The position numbers and the translations under genes were made by a program. 64,000 nucleotides of DNA from Anisakis pegreffii (taxonomy: Eukaryota > Nematoda > Chromadorea > Rhabditida > Anisakidae), in assembly GCA_035041965.1 (NCBI GenBank), contig JAPYMA010000183.1, positions 62,001 to 126,000 on the forward strand. Direction: 5' to 3'. The notes under the pieces were generated by a model. The model did not search any database and was not told the origin of the DNA. It worked only from the letters and a program-made list of their open reading frames with translations. Each line of letters begins with the position of its first letter. Within the stretch, counting starts at the first letter, position 1. Positions 1 to 13,400 of this stretch are shown here, piece by piece.

Positions 1-1003
1 TCGATGATTCAGTGCTTTTTGATCAATAACTTTGCGAGAAATTTCTCGATGTAACCGTATCGTGCGAGAAATTTCTCACTTATTGTGCAAAAATTTGTTA
101 TTTTTCTTTTTTTTGAGTTTTACATTGATACATATTCTTTAACTGAGCATTTATCAACTGTGTGTTCCATTCCTATAAATGGGCTTTATTTACATATTTT
201 TCGGCGACGCCACAGTTTCATATGCAATCATATTTTCTCATTATGGAATACAGAAAAGACGCTAAATTCTGAACTGGAAATCGCTTTCACAAGCGTTCCT
301 TCTCAACAGTGATAGTTATACTTTACATGAAGCAGCAATGTGATTGAAGTGCCTACGTATGACGCGTATTTTCGTGACATCTGAATGCGACGTTTGCGCA
401 ACACTTCATTTTCATTTTTGTTGTTTATCTAAGCAATTCGGTTTTCACTGATTATCTTGAAATGTTTTGGCTCCGTTTGGCTGGTAAATAGAGTAATTGA
501 TTTTATTCGCTGTGTATTGCTGTCTTGGCGCATTTTATTAGGTACAAATAGACTAAGTGAGTTCTGATACTTGCTTTCAAGCAGTCAAATATTTATAATT
601 ATGTATTTATATCAATATTTTTATCTTCCCATTTTTCTTTTCGAGCATAATTCTTGATACTTATTTTGCTCGATTGTTGAGTTTATGAGTGGCGTGAATG
701 TCTACTTTCAGATGAAGTGGATTTGAATGAGAAACGCGTATATTTATCATTGAGATTCGTACACTTTGCTCGTTCACTACTTATCTGTATTCAGTACAGT
801 GCTCTTCATGAATTATCTTTTGCGACCGGTGTTTCCATCAGAAGAAATAACGAAATATCACTGTGGTATCAGCTTGTCTCACCAACCGATCTAACATTCT
901 CAGTTGATGTTTGTTGAAGGAATTGAGTGTTCAGTCTAGTTTAGAAGGTGACAACCGTTGTTGATACATGTCGGAAGCTTATCGCGAATCGATTCCAAAC
1001 TGA
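1..1003. other. Upstream region of TSC22 gene
   Basis: No gene is supported. A splice acceptor at about 711-716 followed by an open stretch (to about 917) may be an upstream TSC22 exon, but no join could be verified. The paired palindrome at 35-78 is the only clear structure. Confidence 0.4.
35..78. repeat. Two copies of a 14-bp palindrome
   Basis: CGAGAAATTTCTCG at 35-48 is a perfect palindrome. It recurs with one change at 65-78, 30 bases further on. It could be a paired protein-binding site or a short repeat. No gene is attached. Confidence 0.6.
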
Positions 1004-1162
1004 TCCTGCCGTATCCAATCGAATCACTTCAATCGTGAATCTAAAACGGCCACTATCCCATTTGCATCTTCATTAGCGTGCTGCGTGGATAAACTTCTGA
1101 ATCGAAGAATTTCAAATCCATCAGTAAATAAATCATTCGGATGTTCCAAAAAACTGTCTGGA

Positions 1163-4100
1163 ATGGTTGTCCTTCATACTTCACCGACTGGTTGTTTTAC
1201 CGCTGGCCGATTCTCACGAATGGCTTCGGTTGAGGAGTTAGATTCCAATCTCAAACTCCTTACGCATCATTCATCTGTGCTGATCAAGGCTTGTCCACTA
1301 TCACCCCATTCTCGTACACTTCCCAAGGCTCCTGCGAGCACTGATACGACAGTCTCATCACTCATCGAGCCACAACCATTGCTCGATGATGGTACACCCC
1401 CCACGAGTAAGGAGACTGCGACTGCATCCTCAACACCGTCTCGTTCATCAAAACGTCCATTGCCACTTCATCGATTCTGTTCATCTTCGCCAACTGCCTC
1501 ATCGAACACTGCTGTCTTTGATTATAATTATGACGATAAAACTCCACAAATCAGTCCAACAGCACGCCTAGTTGGTGCAATTCCACCAAATACACCAACA
1601 ACACCAGCCAATTCACCAATGTTCAGTATGATTATTACGGCGAGGTATATGAATCAGTATTATGCAACTGCACAAATTTAATCGTTTTCAGTTTGCTTCC
1701 GTAAATTTTATGCTTTCTTGTAAAACCCTCTAGCAAATAATTACGTCTCAAATGCAATTAGCAGAACTACCACCTGACGCATTTAACTGTTTTGATTGTC
1801 ATTCGAGATTTTCTTGATGGATGCCTTCTGATTCAGAAACAGTAATTTACGGTTCCATACGTGTAGATGTCTAATGATATTTAGGGATTTTATCAGGTAA
1901 TTTGAAAGTTGATCGTTAAACTAGTTTTATAGAGTTTGTGGGAATCAATTCTATGTTCAGTAGATATTTTGGAGCGATATCGTTGATAAGTTTGCCGTGT
2001 GATTGTCGGCATGTTGGCATACCGGTTGAAAGAATCGCTAATTTGACGCATGTGCTTTCAAAGGATATGATATTCAACACTGTGTATGAATCACATCAAT
2101 CGAAAATGAAATCCAACGTTTTAGTGTGAACTTTACAAAAAATATCACTGATATTTGATCACAGTTGAGATCAGCACTGTTAGTTACTTTCGGATGCTCC
2201 ATTCACGTAAAGGTTAATGATCAGTGGTAGATTAACGCATTCTACATCAAAAAGGATTTTATTGATCGGAAGTTGTAACATTTGTTACATTCTGTAGTCG
2301 TTGACGAACTTTCAGTCTAGCAACAGGCAATCTTCCTGGAGGACCGAATGTGGTTGCAATTGATAATAAAATTGAGCAGGCTATGGTGAGTGACCTTGCC
2401 GTTCTGTGTTCTTCAAAAAGTTATATGGACGTTTCAGATGTCGATTTATTTTATTGTTACTTCATCAAACGATAAGTACACAATCATCAGCAATGTTGTG
2501 CTCTTGATGATTATTTGAAATTCAAAAGATCACATAACAATTGAGCATACCGCGCTCGAATTACATGTGTTTTTCGATCGAAAATAATATATCTGCTGAA
2601 GCCTCTGATATGGAAGGAAAGAATATCGCAAATTATTAATGGTCGAGAGCGGTTGGATACCACAAATCCGCCTTGATATACTGCCTTTGTTCAGAGATAA
2701 ACGGATTTATGCTCTGAACATCATGATTTTTATCTAATCAAATATGGGCATCTAATTGTTTTGATGAATATTAATGAGAATGTTGTTTGCTGCTTTCTCA
2801 AAGAGTTGAAAATTCATGATGTCAACTCTTGTGGTACTTTCCATTTCAGGATTTAGTCAAAACACATTTAACATTCGCTGTTCGTGAGGAGGTTGAATTA
2901 CTGCGTTCAACGATTGTCGAACTGGAAGCGAAAGTATGCGCTCTGATTGGTTTTAATTTCAATTTGCATTAATTTAATCTAATTTGCTCCCTAAGTTGGC
3001 ACTGTTTTTTTAAAGTCCTAAACCTGTCAGTTCTGTCGTCCTTCTTTTGAAATACTTTTTGAATTCTATCAAATCCAGATGGCAACATCGTCGGTAAATA
3101 TCTTCGGTATTGACAGTCCACTCTAGTAGATTCTACAGTATCCGTTTTGCAAACTGCCTTCCTGGAGCACTTATGATCGTGCCTTCTCACGTGTTTTACC
3201 ACTTTATCCACGGGAACGAAATGTGCTTGGTGCGAATTTTTCATATCCAGAAATGCGTTTGGGACGCTTTTTGCATGAATTATACTTGTATATCACTTCA
3301 GGTTGCACAATTGGAGAGTCAAAATCAAGTTTTGAAGCAATTTGCGCCTGCTGAAGTAGTAGCCAATCTAGCGCTTCTTGTGCAGAATGCACAGCAGCAG
3401 AAGCAATTACAACAGCTCCAGCAACAAGCTCAAATTGTCACTCTACCACCTGTTTCGGGTACATCTCTAGTGCCACCGGTCATATCTAGTGCGCAGGTAA
3501 TGCTGATAATACACAATTACTACTCTATTTTTGTTCACTTCAACAGTTCTTGAACTCTGCGTAATGGTCCCGAGTGGAGTTGTGTAACTGATCTAGAAGG
3601 TCATTAAAAATTTGGCAACAGGGATTTTTACTAAATAGGTAATAACGTAACGTGTGGAACGTTTCAAAGTGGGGGTCGTATTTGAAAACTAGATTCACGT
3701 TAAAATTGATCAAGTGAAGGGGTTGCGAGTGAAAAATCATTGGTTCTACCCACAAATGTGCCTTTTTTATGATTGGCTGTTCATATACGATGACAAAGTA
3801 ATTGAATATTTCGAAATAATGTGTTCACCTGTATGCACAAGATGACTGAAAATGCGAAAATTTGATTTTGTCCGTCATGTAGACGAGATGTATTAAAGCT
3901 TCACGAATGGTTCATAATAAGCACTTGAAATTGATGAATGATACGAATGCGAATATATGAGTCACACTTATTTATTCGCATTCCATGATGAATAATTACT
4001 TGCATCAATAGGTGTTTTCATCACATCTCCAACAGGGATTTTTACTAAATAGGTAATAACGTAACTTAATAGTTATATTAATATAGTTATATTCTGTTTA

Positions 4101-4425
4101 ATAGTTATATTTTAATAGTTATATTCTGTTTCGCTTGTCATTCACTTCTTACACATTTCAGCCAGTAGTTGTGAACGCGACGCCGTTGACTACACATCCC
4201 TTTCAGTTAGGGCAAGTGGCATCCGATGAACTGCAATCGTCAGTTGGTGTTATACCTGTGCCTAACACCTCGACTGCAACTGATTCGAATTCTAACCAAA
4301 TCACGTCAACTTCTATGCCGAGTGCTACTGATATCACCACTACAAGCCAGTTGTCTTCAACACTCGATTCAATGGTTGTCAATTTAAGCAGTTCTACGAG
4401 CAGTACGAATACTGCTGCGAAGTAA
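1163..4425 (+). CDS. TSC22-domain family protein (leucine-zipper transcription regulator)
   Basis: Five exons are proposed: 1163-1644, 2316-2385, 2850-2933, 3302-3496 and 4162-4425, together 364 codons plus stop with consistent phases. Exons 2-4 encode the TSC box: a run MDLVKTHLTFAVREEVE at the exon 2/3 junction, then a leucine-zipper-like helix (ELLRS, IVELEAK, VAQLESQNQVLKQ) and a Gln-rich helix. This order is diagnostic of the TSC22/GILZ family, whose members dimerise through the zipper and act in the nucleus or cytoplasm as transcription modulators. The N-terminal exon is Ser/Thr/Pro-rich, as in long TSC22 isoforms, and the C-terminal exon is Ser/Thr/Asn-rich. The start is uncertain. The first in-frame ATG of exon 1 is at 1163, but the frame is open back to about 1004, so an upstream exon may supply the true start. 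The acceptor at about 711-716 is one candidate. Confidence 0.88.
3616..4067. repeat. 36-bp perfect direct repeat in the last TSC22 intron
   Basis: The 36 bases at 3616-3651 (starting CAACAGGGATTTTTAC) recur exactly at 4032-4067. The spacing is 416 bases, within the intron between 3496 and 4162. The second copy runs into an AT-rich tandem array. Confidence 0.85.
4068..4131. repeat. Short tandem array of TTAATAGTTATATT units
   Basis: Three to four imperfect copies of a unit resembling TAATAGTTATATT(CTGTT) lie directly after the second copy of the 36-bp repeat and shortly before the last TSC22 exon. Confidence 0.7.
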
Positions 4426-6261
4426 TCTTCTAGATGATGAGGATTGAAACGGCAGTTGGGTCCTGCCGTGATCTACGTCTGCGTGTGTGTATATATATAA
4501 CTATTTTAGTTGCTCTTTTAGCGAACATCTTACGTGGTCATTTGTTTTATCTGCTTTCGTTTCGTACGCATGATCTATTCTTGTGAATCGAGCAACATTG
4601 TCTTAACAAGATGATTAGAGACGTAATGCTCCCAATAAGCTAAAAATGCATCAAATCAGAGCTACAATTCTACGCTCTGATCCGATACCATCTTATTTGT
4701 TTTGTTTATTTCAAATCTCTCTGTTCTGATCTTGCTTATCGAGTTTCAAATGAACTGTATCATTCTTGGTCGATTTGCCGTTAATCCATTTCTGTCGAAC
4801 AGCCAAACGCGTTGATGCAGTTGTTTTGTTGTGCGATAAGTTGACCAAACGAGATAAACGAAGTCGCAGAATAGGGAGATGAACGTGTCGTTTGAATGAT
4901 TCATACTTGTGGATATTCTAATTTGTACTCACCGTCAATGTGGTGGATATCAAAATTTTCAACGTGTTTTGATAACTTCATGTTGTGAGAATGCTATTTT
5001 TTCATGCTAAAAACATCAGCGTTACGTTTTTATGTTAGTTACGTGGTTTGTCATGATTCTTCATGTATTATTATCTGCTCCATTTTCACACTCCAACTCA
5101 TATTTACTGCTCTTCAAAAACTGTTTCAAAAATACTTTTGAATGAGTGCATCATAGGTAGCACTATTTTTGTGGATTTCATCTTTCATAAAATTAATTGA
5201 TCGTCTGCAGTAAATGTTTCGAAGCAGTCAGTGTAATGCCAAATTCTCAAATCTTTCATAGAATTTGCAAAATGGAGCAGTAATGATGATGACGACATAT
5301 AAGTTGATGTGGGTTTTATTCCATAAAAATTACTTGATGCGATGTGGATAAAAAGTGCATATATGGATTGCTGACTGAGCAGATGCCATACAAATACGCA
5401 GCTTTCGTCTTTATTTTTTTAACAATTGCTTTTTCAAATATCTTTTCGTATTATCATTGGCATTGTACAATATTTAATTTGTTGAGGTCGAAAATCTCGT
5501 TGAATTTCGAAACGGTTTATTCAATTTATTTGAAGGGATTTATATTTTAGCAAAAAACATCTGTTTGTTTCAACCAAGAAGAAACATTGGTAAGAAACTC
5601 TAGTTGTTTTCGAGAAGGGTGATTAGCTGTTGAATTAAAATTTGGTACCATCACGATGGACACGTTTTTCTGCTGAAACTTAGAAGGGAGACTTTAAGAC
5701 AAAGAATGAATGTGATGAAATGTGAACGCACGTGGGATTTTGTTATAGTTGAGGACAAATTAGATGATTACTTCATTGGATTCATTGATTTAAACTATCC
5801 GTAAATACTTCTACGAAAATTAGTGCGCTTATGTTAATTAGATGGAAGATTCAGCAATGAGGAAATGTTCTGAAATGTATGGGGGATTAAGAATATATTT
5901 AAGAAAGGTGATGAAGAACAGACGAGTGGATTTGTTGTTCATTTGCAGTGTTGTTTCTCATTTCTGTGCGCATTGTCTGTCTGCTGTGATAGTTTGTTTT
6001 ATAATAATTTCTTATTTGGTTAGGACGTTTCGTTGATGTTCGATGTGGAGTTACGTTGAGATTGATCAGTGAAATTCGAGGGTTGCTTATCAGTGAAAAT
6101 TGTCCTTCATTCTTGGTTATTTTTCGATAAAATATTTGATGGGTTCTGATGATGTTCTATAAAATATTGGTTATGTTCAATTGATTGTTCTATGAAAATA
6201 AAATATTGCAATGCTTCTATTGTTCAGTTTGGACAGAACTGTGAGTGAGTATTGTTTTGCG

Positions 6262-6323
6262 CCTCATATACACGGTGCAAAACCCATTAATGTCACCTCA
6301 TATAGAGTGTGCAAATCCCTTTA
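6262..6323. repeat. Degenerate tandem unit CCTCATATA...GTGCAAA
   Basis: A segment starting CCTCATATACACGGTGCAAA recurs about 35 bases later with changes, followed by a weaker third copy ending TTTTGCAATC. It lies in the non-coding stretch after TSC22. Confidence 0.5.
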
Positions 6324-9039
6324 GGCGCTCGTATAATTTTGCAATCTTACTGAGTGATGAATTGTGATGAAAGGCCAAGCGAAACTTACCGAGTACTCCG
6401 GAAAATTGCATCTGCTTAATTACATTCCACCTAGTATCTTTGAATGAATATAGTCAAATTTTTATGATTGGCAGTTGTTGAATATATTCATGTCGCTCCA
6501 TTTACGAACTGATCAATGAGCAATCAATTAAAATCAACAACACAATTATCTGACTACATCAGTCTGAGCTGTTCGCCGAATTCACACAGCAATGACCATA
6601 TGATATTCTCAATGGTTTTGATGATCCTGTTAGCCTCCGTTCGCCCACCGACTTGATGCAAAAACTTTTGGCAAGGTTTCTTTTCATTTTGATTATCCTC
6701 GCTCAGAGTATCAGCTAAGACAAGATTCTGTGAAGAGCCCTAACAAAACGTTTTCAAATTAGCAAATGTGTGTAGTGTTAGGGAATTTAGTTCCCTTTTT
6801 GATATAGAGAAGCTGTTCTTTCATATTAATAAATTGAGCATTGCCAAAGCATTCTCAAGAGTAACTCAAAGTGTGATGTATCAATATGATTTTGAATAAT
6901 TGGTATGTACTGAAAGGTTTTCAGCATTGCAATTGATAAATGCATTAAACAAAGGATATGACTTGCAACTGTTCTGGAAACTGCATTCATTTAAAATTAC
7001 TATTTATAACGTTCATTCGATGCTTTTATATAGCCTTGCCTTGCGGTCACCTTGTGACCTGTCATCGTTTCCTGTGAGAACGCATGTCTAAAGAGTTCTA
7101 CGCGTCTCTGTTCCATGCGAGTCTTTTGTAATGTTCACCGAGTAGATTCACGAGCGGCTCATCCCATCTCGTTTTTTTGGTTTTTAGTTTTTTTGGCTTC
7201 CATATTGTCAGTTGATAATTGCTCTACCGTACTGGAATGCATTTCGACGCAACAACAATGTGTTAATGAGCACTTCATAAATGTTGGCTGCGACAAATAA
7301 AATGACAAATTTTACATATATACCACATCACATTAGTTTTACATCGCTCCAGTTTTGTAATATTGAATGTTACACTGCAGGAGGATGTCACGTAGGCGGT
7401 GACAGCAACAATTTGGTCACATTATTTTCTTTTGCGTGCAATTCTAATTCTTCTTATGTACTGAACTGAAGTTGCCCCTGACTGAATGCCTAAACAAGTA
7501 GATATCGTGTTGTCACGGTTCCTCGTTTCTATTATGTATTGTTGAAAACAAATTCTTACAACAAAAGAAATGAAATTCATTTCGATTGGCAAATTTTTGG
7601 TTTCTTCATCGTAATGTTCGCGTTTTGCGGAAGTCATTCAAATTAACCTGCATCATGCACTGAAGTTATTTTGACATGCTTGTTGTAATTTATTTGTGAT
7701 AAAATGACAAAATGAGACATAAATTCATTCGCAGTGGCTGATTGGCTGTTCACTGAATGAATGAAAGTTTTTGCCGAGTAGAAATGATTTCCATTCAGGC
7801 TGTTCAGCGAGTTGTGTTCCGCGAATTGTGTTCACATTTATTCTGTTCAATGAATATGACACCGTGGTTCAAGTACGGCACTTCTTAAATCATGCTTCGT
7901 TCGAAATATTGACGCAGTCTAATCTGAGGATATGCTTACTTCTATCATTTTGCATTTCTCTCGTCTTAGTGTCATCTGGAATCTGACCTCGTTAAATTTC
8001 ACCGTTTAGTTGCCTTGCATTTAATTTTATAATTGGTATGTGAATATGAGAAATCAGTAAATATTGACGTTCTAATTGAATGAGTTTTTAAATAGTTGAC
8101 AATGTCGTCAGAAGGCATTAATCGATCTCACATCGCACAAGTATCGCTCATTATTTTCAGCTATCAAATATCAAACAGGTTATCGAACTCTTTTTAAGGA
8201 AAATTTCTCCGATCTCTTTCTTGTACACAGCAGATCGATTGAATTTAACGTACGTACGGTTGAATTGTTCGTACGTTGCGTTTGTTGCATTCAATTTTTA
8301 ATTGATAGAAAATCTGTTCATAGAGTTTTGAACGAGTTCAATTGCGTGCAACCATCAGGAAGGAAATGCTCAGAGTGCTCTTGAAACGAACAATTCGATT
8401 GGCGATTGTAAAGCGCTCATTCTTGTCAGACACTTTTTTTATGTTTCATTTCAGTGTTTTGATTGCCGTAGTTGGTTTCTGCTCGTTGATACTTGGTGTC
8501 GTTCACTTGTTACTTGACATCACTGAATAAATTCAACTCCATTTCGATAGGAAACTGATGAAAACTAAGGATTTTCCATTCAGTAACGAACGTTATGAGC
8601 TCTTTGGAAACATTCATGTTTTCTCTTTCTGCACCGGTAGCATTTGATTGTACGAAGATGGTTTTGACAAAATGAACTGATCCTCAGTTTGATTTGAACC
8701 TAAGTTGAGATCTATGAACCATGTTAACTATAGAGTGAAACTGGAACGTGAGCTCAATTCAAAGAGCGGATGTAGTTCTTTTCCAGCCATTCGCCACCAA
8801 CTACTAACTTTCAGAATGTGTGATTCATTTGTTTAATCAACAAATCCAACTTGAACTGAGTTGCGTTGAGAAATGTTGTTGCCTTGAAATGAGTTGCGCG
8901 CGGTAGATCCAACTGAATTGAATTTCAGAACAAGTGATTCGGGTATACTTCATCCGTCAATTGTTATCGTATTGTGTCTGCTTTCTTGATCAGTGCGTCA
9001 ACAGATGATCACGACGCATTTCCCAGAATCAATAGTGAT

Positions 9040-9190
9040 GGTTACCGAAAGAAATCTTGGTTCAGCCGAAATCGGATCGACTGTTTAAGATTCCGAAATT
9101 CGGTATTCCGTCCGAACTTCGAAATTCATTGGTCAAAATCCAAATTTCGCAAACTGACGGAACTGCAGTCGGTTATCATCGTTAAAAATC
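9040..9190. repeat. Diverged copy of a CCGAAATTCGG-rich dispersed repeat
   Basis: This stretch contains repeated CCGAAA and TTCGG words (GCCGAAATCGG, CCGAAATTCGG, CACCGACAG) like those dense at 24170-24560. It is GC-richer than the flanks. An open frame through it is probably not coding. Confidence 0.45.
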
Positions 9191-10409
9191 ACCGACAGTA
9201 TTGAGGAAGTCCAAACAGGAAATTTAACGGCTGTCATCATTTCGTGACTCACTTATTTGAGTTTTCAGTTCAGTTGAACATATCAGTTTCGAGCTTAATT
9301 GTTACGCATGATTCCAGTAGCCTACTGTAATCCATGCGCATGTTTTTTATTCAAACGCATAAATGTTTTCAATGATCGCAGAAGAACTCTCTTGCGATTC
9401 GTTGAGACATTTTTCGCCTTAAAAAACCGCAGTTGATGATAACGTTGATAATTTCTCTTTTTTTGAAAAATGTCCTGACGATATTTCATTTACGAAGTAC
9501 GCTTGAAAAGTTTTGAAGAACGATGATGCTTTGGAAGCCAAACCGTGGGTGGACACGTCGTAAAACGGAAATAATTGATAGAACACAAGCCTTTTGAAAC
9601 ATTTTCATTCGCTACGTGTTATCTTTAATGTGTTCTTCATTTCAGTACAACCAACAATTACAGAAATATGTTTTTCAATTGATTGCTCAAGAAATTCCTT
9701 CGTATGCATATATTTATCAACCAAGGGTCTTTTACTAATCTTATTGTTAAACAATTGTTATTGAAAAATTTTCAAGTTTAGTTGCTTGCTTGCAATTACA
9801 CTCCATTCAGCCGTTGTGGTCGACCACCTCAACTCTTCTGTAGGACATTCGCAAACTTTCCTGATTCGAGATCAATACAGTATACAATATCATTGGTAGC
9901 TAGATGCTCACTAATTACATTGATGTCATTACTTGAGCAGTATTTGTTCCTCACGTAAAACCCTGAATGACTAACAAAAAGTTTCGTTAAATCAAGCCAG
10001 CAGTCAGGTTCATCAGTATTTGAAGTCTCTGTCCTAGTCAGCTCGTTAATAAGAGAAGAACTGAATTATGTGGATGTGCAGAACCAAATCTTTGCAATTA
10101 TCGTTTACATTGTTACATTTTCTATGTTCAACATAAGCATGGCCACATCCGAATTTTTGTATTCTGAAATGAGTCATTCTAGTAACTTTTGTCAATTCCT
10201 GTGTGTATATTTTTTAGATTTGCGTGAACGATTTCCACTGGTAACATTGACATTACTGCAGAATTCATACTCACCAAATTTCGCTTTTCACTCACTACAA
10301 TATATCGAAAATGTCCATTCAGCACGTATCGTACGTGTTATCCGAAATAATATGGCGGTTTTGCGATAATGCATTTTTGGTAGACTTTCTTTCAGAAGTT
10401 CATCTAACG

Positions 10410-13400
10410 ATGCGGCGTGTTTATGTATTCTTGATACTCTTTTCGGTCGTTCTTTTCTTAGAGGCTATTGGTAGCACTTACATGATGTCTGCAATACAGA
10501 GTATTGAACGTCAATTTCAAATACCTTCAAAGCTTTCTGGTTTCATGGTTAGTGCAAGTGAGTGTGCTCTACCTGAAGGGTATTTTTCACATCAGCCTTC
10601 AAATCTGAACCTATTTCTCACTGCACCTAACTGATCAAAGATAGACCAGTTATAAAAATCATATAGCTAATATGAAGTGTCCGCACATAATCGGTTAATG
10701 ATAACTTTGTTTGTGATTGAGAAGCAAATCAATGTTGGAATACAAAATGAAATGAAACTAATCAAGCAAAAAGTGCACATGCTCATCAGCGAACGTTACA
10801 TAATTGATGCAATAAAGCATTCACTGAAAATTGAATTGAATTTCTTCAATCCTTTTAACATTCTTCGATTGAAGGAACGTGAAACAGAAATATTTATCAC
10901 ATCTCAGAGGTTACCTTATCAAAGGTTTGTATTATGACGGAGAAGAAAGCATTCCTATTAGAAGATTCTTCACATTTTCAAAAATTGAGAATATCTGGAT
11001 AATGAATTGTAGGCGACTTCGGATATATTCCGACGGTGATGCTCATTGCTTATTTTGGTTCGAAAGGGAATCGAGCCAAGTGGATAGGTGCTGGAACGAT
11101 TTTGACTGCATTCTCGTTTATTTTGATCGCATCTCCAAACTTTCTATTCCCAACAAAACAACCGCAGCTCAATACGACCTCCATAGAAGTTCACTTTCAA
11201 GTTTATTCCCTTTCACGTGCGTTTGAATGCAATCCAAGCAAAAATGTTAACTAATTGTAAGATTGGCAAAAGAGCAAACCAAATCTGCCAAATATAATTG
11301 CAGAGTTCAATTTTGAATTACTCGTCCAAAATCACTCATTGAAGGCAATAGTTTGGCTATGCTGATACAAACAAAATCGAAGCTTTTCAAGCCAAGACTG
11401 TTGCAGCTAAGAATCAAGCCGTCCGATCTATTACTATCACCGGAAGCAACAATCTCTGATTATCTGCATTATGCATTAATTGATGATCGTTTGTCGGATT
11501 CTATCAAGAACCAATTGTTCATTCATTTTACCAGTCGAACTCACCAACTGAAACTTCACCGCATTCAAAATTCTACAGGCAGTTCCGTTAGCGATATCAA
11601 GTCTGCAGCAATGAACATCACAAATGAAGATATTTATTCAATTGATGGAACACTCCTAGCAAAAGTTTGTTTCTCATCGATAATTCCTGCTGCATTAGGC
11701 GAAAATATTTCAATTTCATTGAACACAATTTGGTGTGTTCATCAAAAATAAACCTGACCTACAATCAAAACTGTTCAGATTTACGGCTAATCTAGTTGTT
11801 AATGAAAATGGCAATTGCCTATAGTTGTATTCCAGATGCGACCAAAAGAGTTCAGCTCATCCTATGCAGATATCGTAATGAAACTCTTCGGTTTTATAGT
11901 CACAACCTTATTCCGACCTACTCGAGCATACTGTAGCAGTGTTTATTGTGAATCAAATTGCAAGTTCAATTCTTTGGATATTAACTTCATCATATTAACT
12001 TCACAATGAGATCAAGTTTTCAGATCATGAAAAACTTGAATAAAATTCTGAGAGATACTGAGGATGATGGGCAGCTCAAGCAATTGTTAATCATGTATGT
12101 GAATAATCGTTTGAATAATTCTGATGAGGATGTGATGAACGCAAAGAGAATTGCCCTTGCACCATTCTCGTTCTGCAGTAAACTTATCAATGAATTTCGA
12201 CAAATTATCAAGGTGATATCATTCATTCAAACAACAACGTCAAATCTTGGCTGCTCAAATTTTTCTTAACATCTCCAGTGCAAGCAATCAACCAAGACGG
12301 TTACCGTATTTGGTCAATATTTGACTATCGCCACGGATAAATTCCAGAGCAGTAGTTTACAGTAGTTGGCAGATTTTACTGCTAAGGATACTTAGAATAT
12401 GATGATTTGTTTCCGATTGTATTCCTCTATAAACAGCCAAGATCAAATATATTAGAAAGCTACATACGAGTCAAAGATAGAAAACATGTGCTTGATGGGT
12501 AAAGAATGGTTCAGAGCGATGGATGAAGGGAGCACATGAAAGAATAACTCGGAGTGGATGTGATGTTTGAAAAAATCCGACAGTTATGTAGAAATTCCTA
12601 TTCAGTACTGTATTTCCGATGAATATTTATGATAATATTTCAGCAAACGAAATGTGAACGAAGCCTATCCAATTTCGCACCCTTACTCATTATGATAGCT
12701 GCACTGATTCTTCTTGGTGTTGGCCGAACAATGCCATGGTCACTAGGTGTTCCGATGATCGATGACAGTGTTAAACGAAAGAGTATACCGTCTTACTTCG
12801 GTAATTCTTGCATTCTACGTTCTCAATAACCCATGTTACAGCAATCGACCGTCTGATTTGACATCAACTCAAATTTCTCGGATTCACCGAACATTTTGTT
12901 CTTACGTTTGTTCCCTTCAGCGAATGAGACCTGGAATGATAATCCAGTTTTTTGGGTTTGGTTACAGAGAGCTGTTGAGCGTTCTCGATCGTTTACTTCC
13001 AAACGTGCACCCAAGAAGTGAGATTCCTTTTTGACGATGGTGCAGTGAAAAATAATTTTAATTTGCTTAGCTGGAATTTCGTTCATTCGAATTCTTGGAC
13101 CAATTGCGGGCTTATTGATTGGAAGCTTTTGCAACAAGCTCTATTACACACTCAAGCGTAAGTGAATTGACCTGATTATTTGTTTTTGATTATTTTAGTG
13201 GAATGAAGTTAGTTGGGAATTATTTATTGTTCTATTGATTGAAGGATTTATTGCCGAGTAAAAATGTATATACAAGTAATAATACAACATGAAAGGCAGG
13301 GCGCTCTAACATCATGCTTATTTCATCAATGTCGATCTTACATCAATATTTCATTAGTTTTAACTTAGTGGACAATTGGCGAAGAATCGATCTGTTGCTT

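Larger units (their letters stand above)
4426..10409. other. 6-kb region between TSC22 and SLCO genes without supported gene
   Basis: Only short open frames occur, none with neighbouring splice signals forming a protein. The first part is probably TSC22 3' UTR. It contains the repeat at 6262-6323 and the repeat-like block at 9040-9190. An open frame at 8342-8530 with one hydrophobic helix was not accepted as a gene. Confidence 0.5.
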
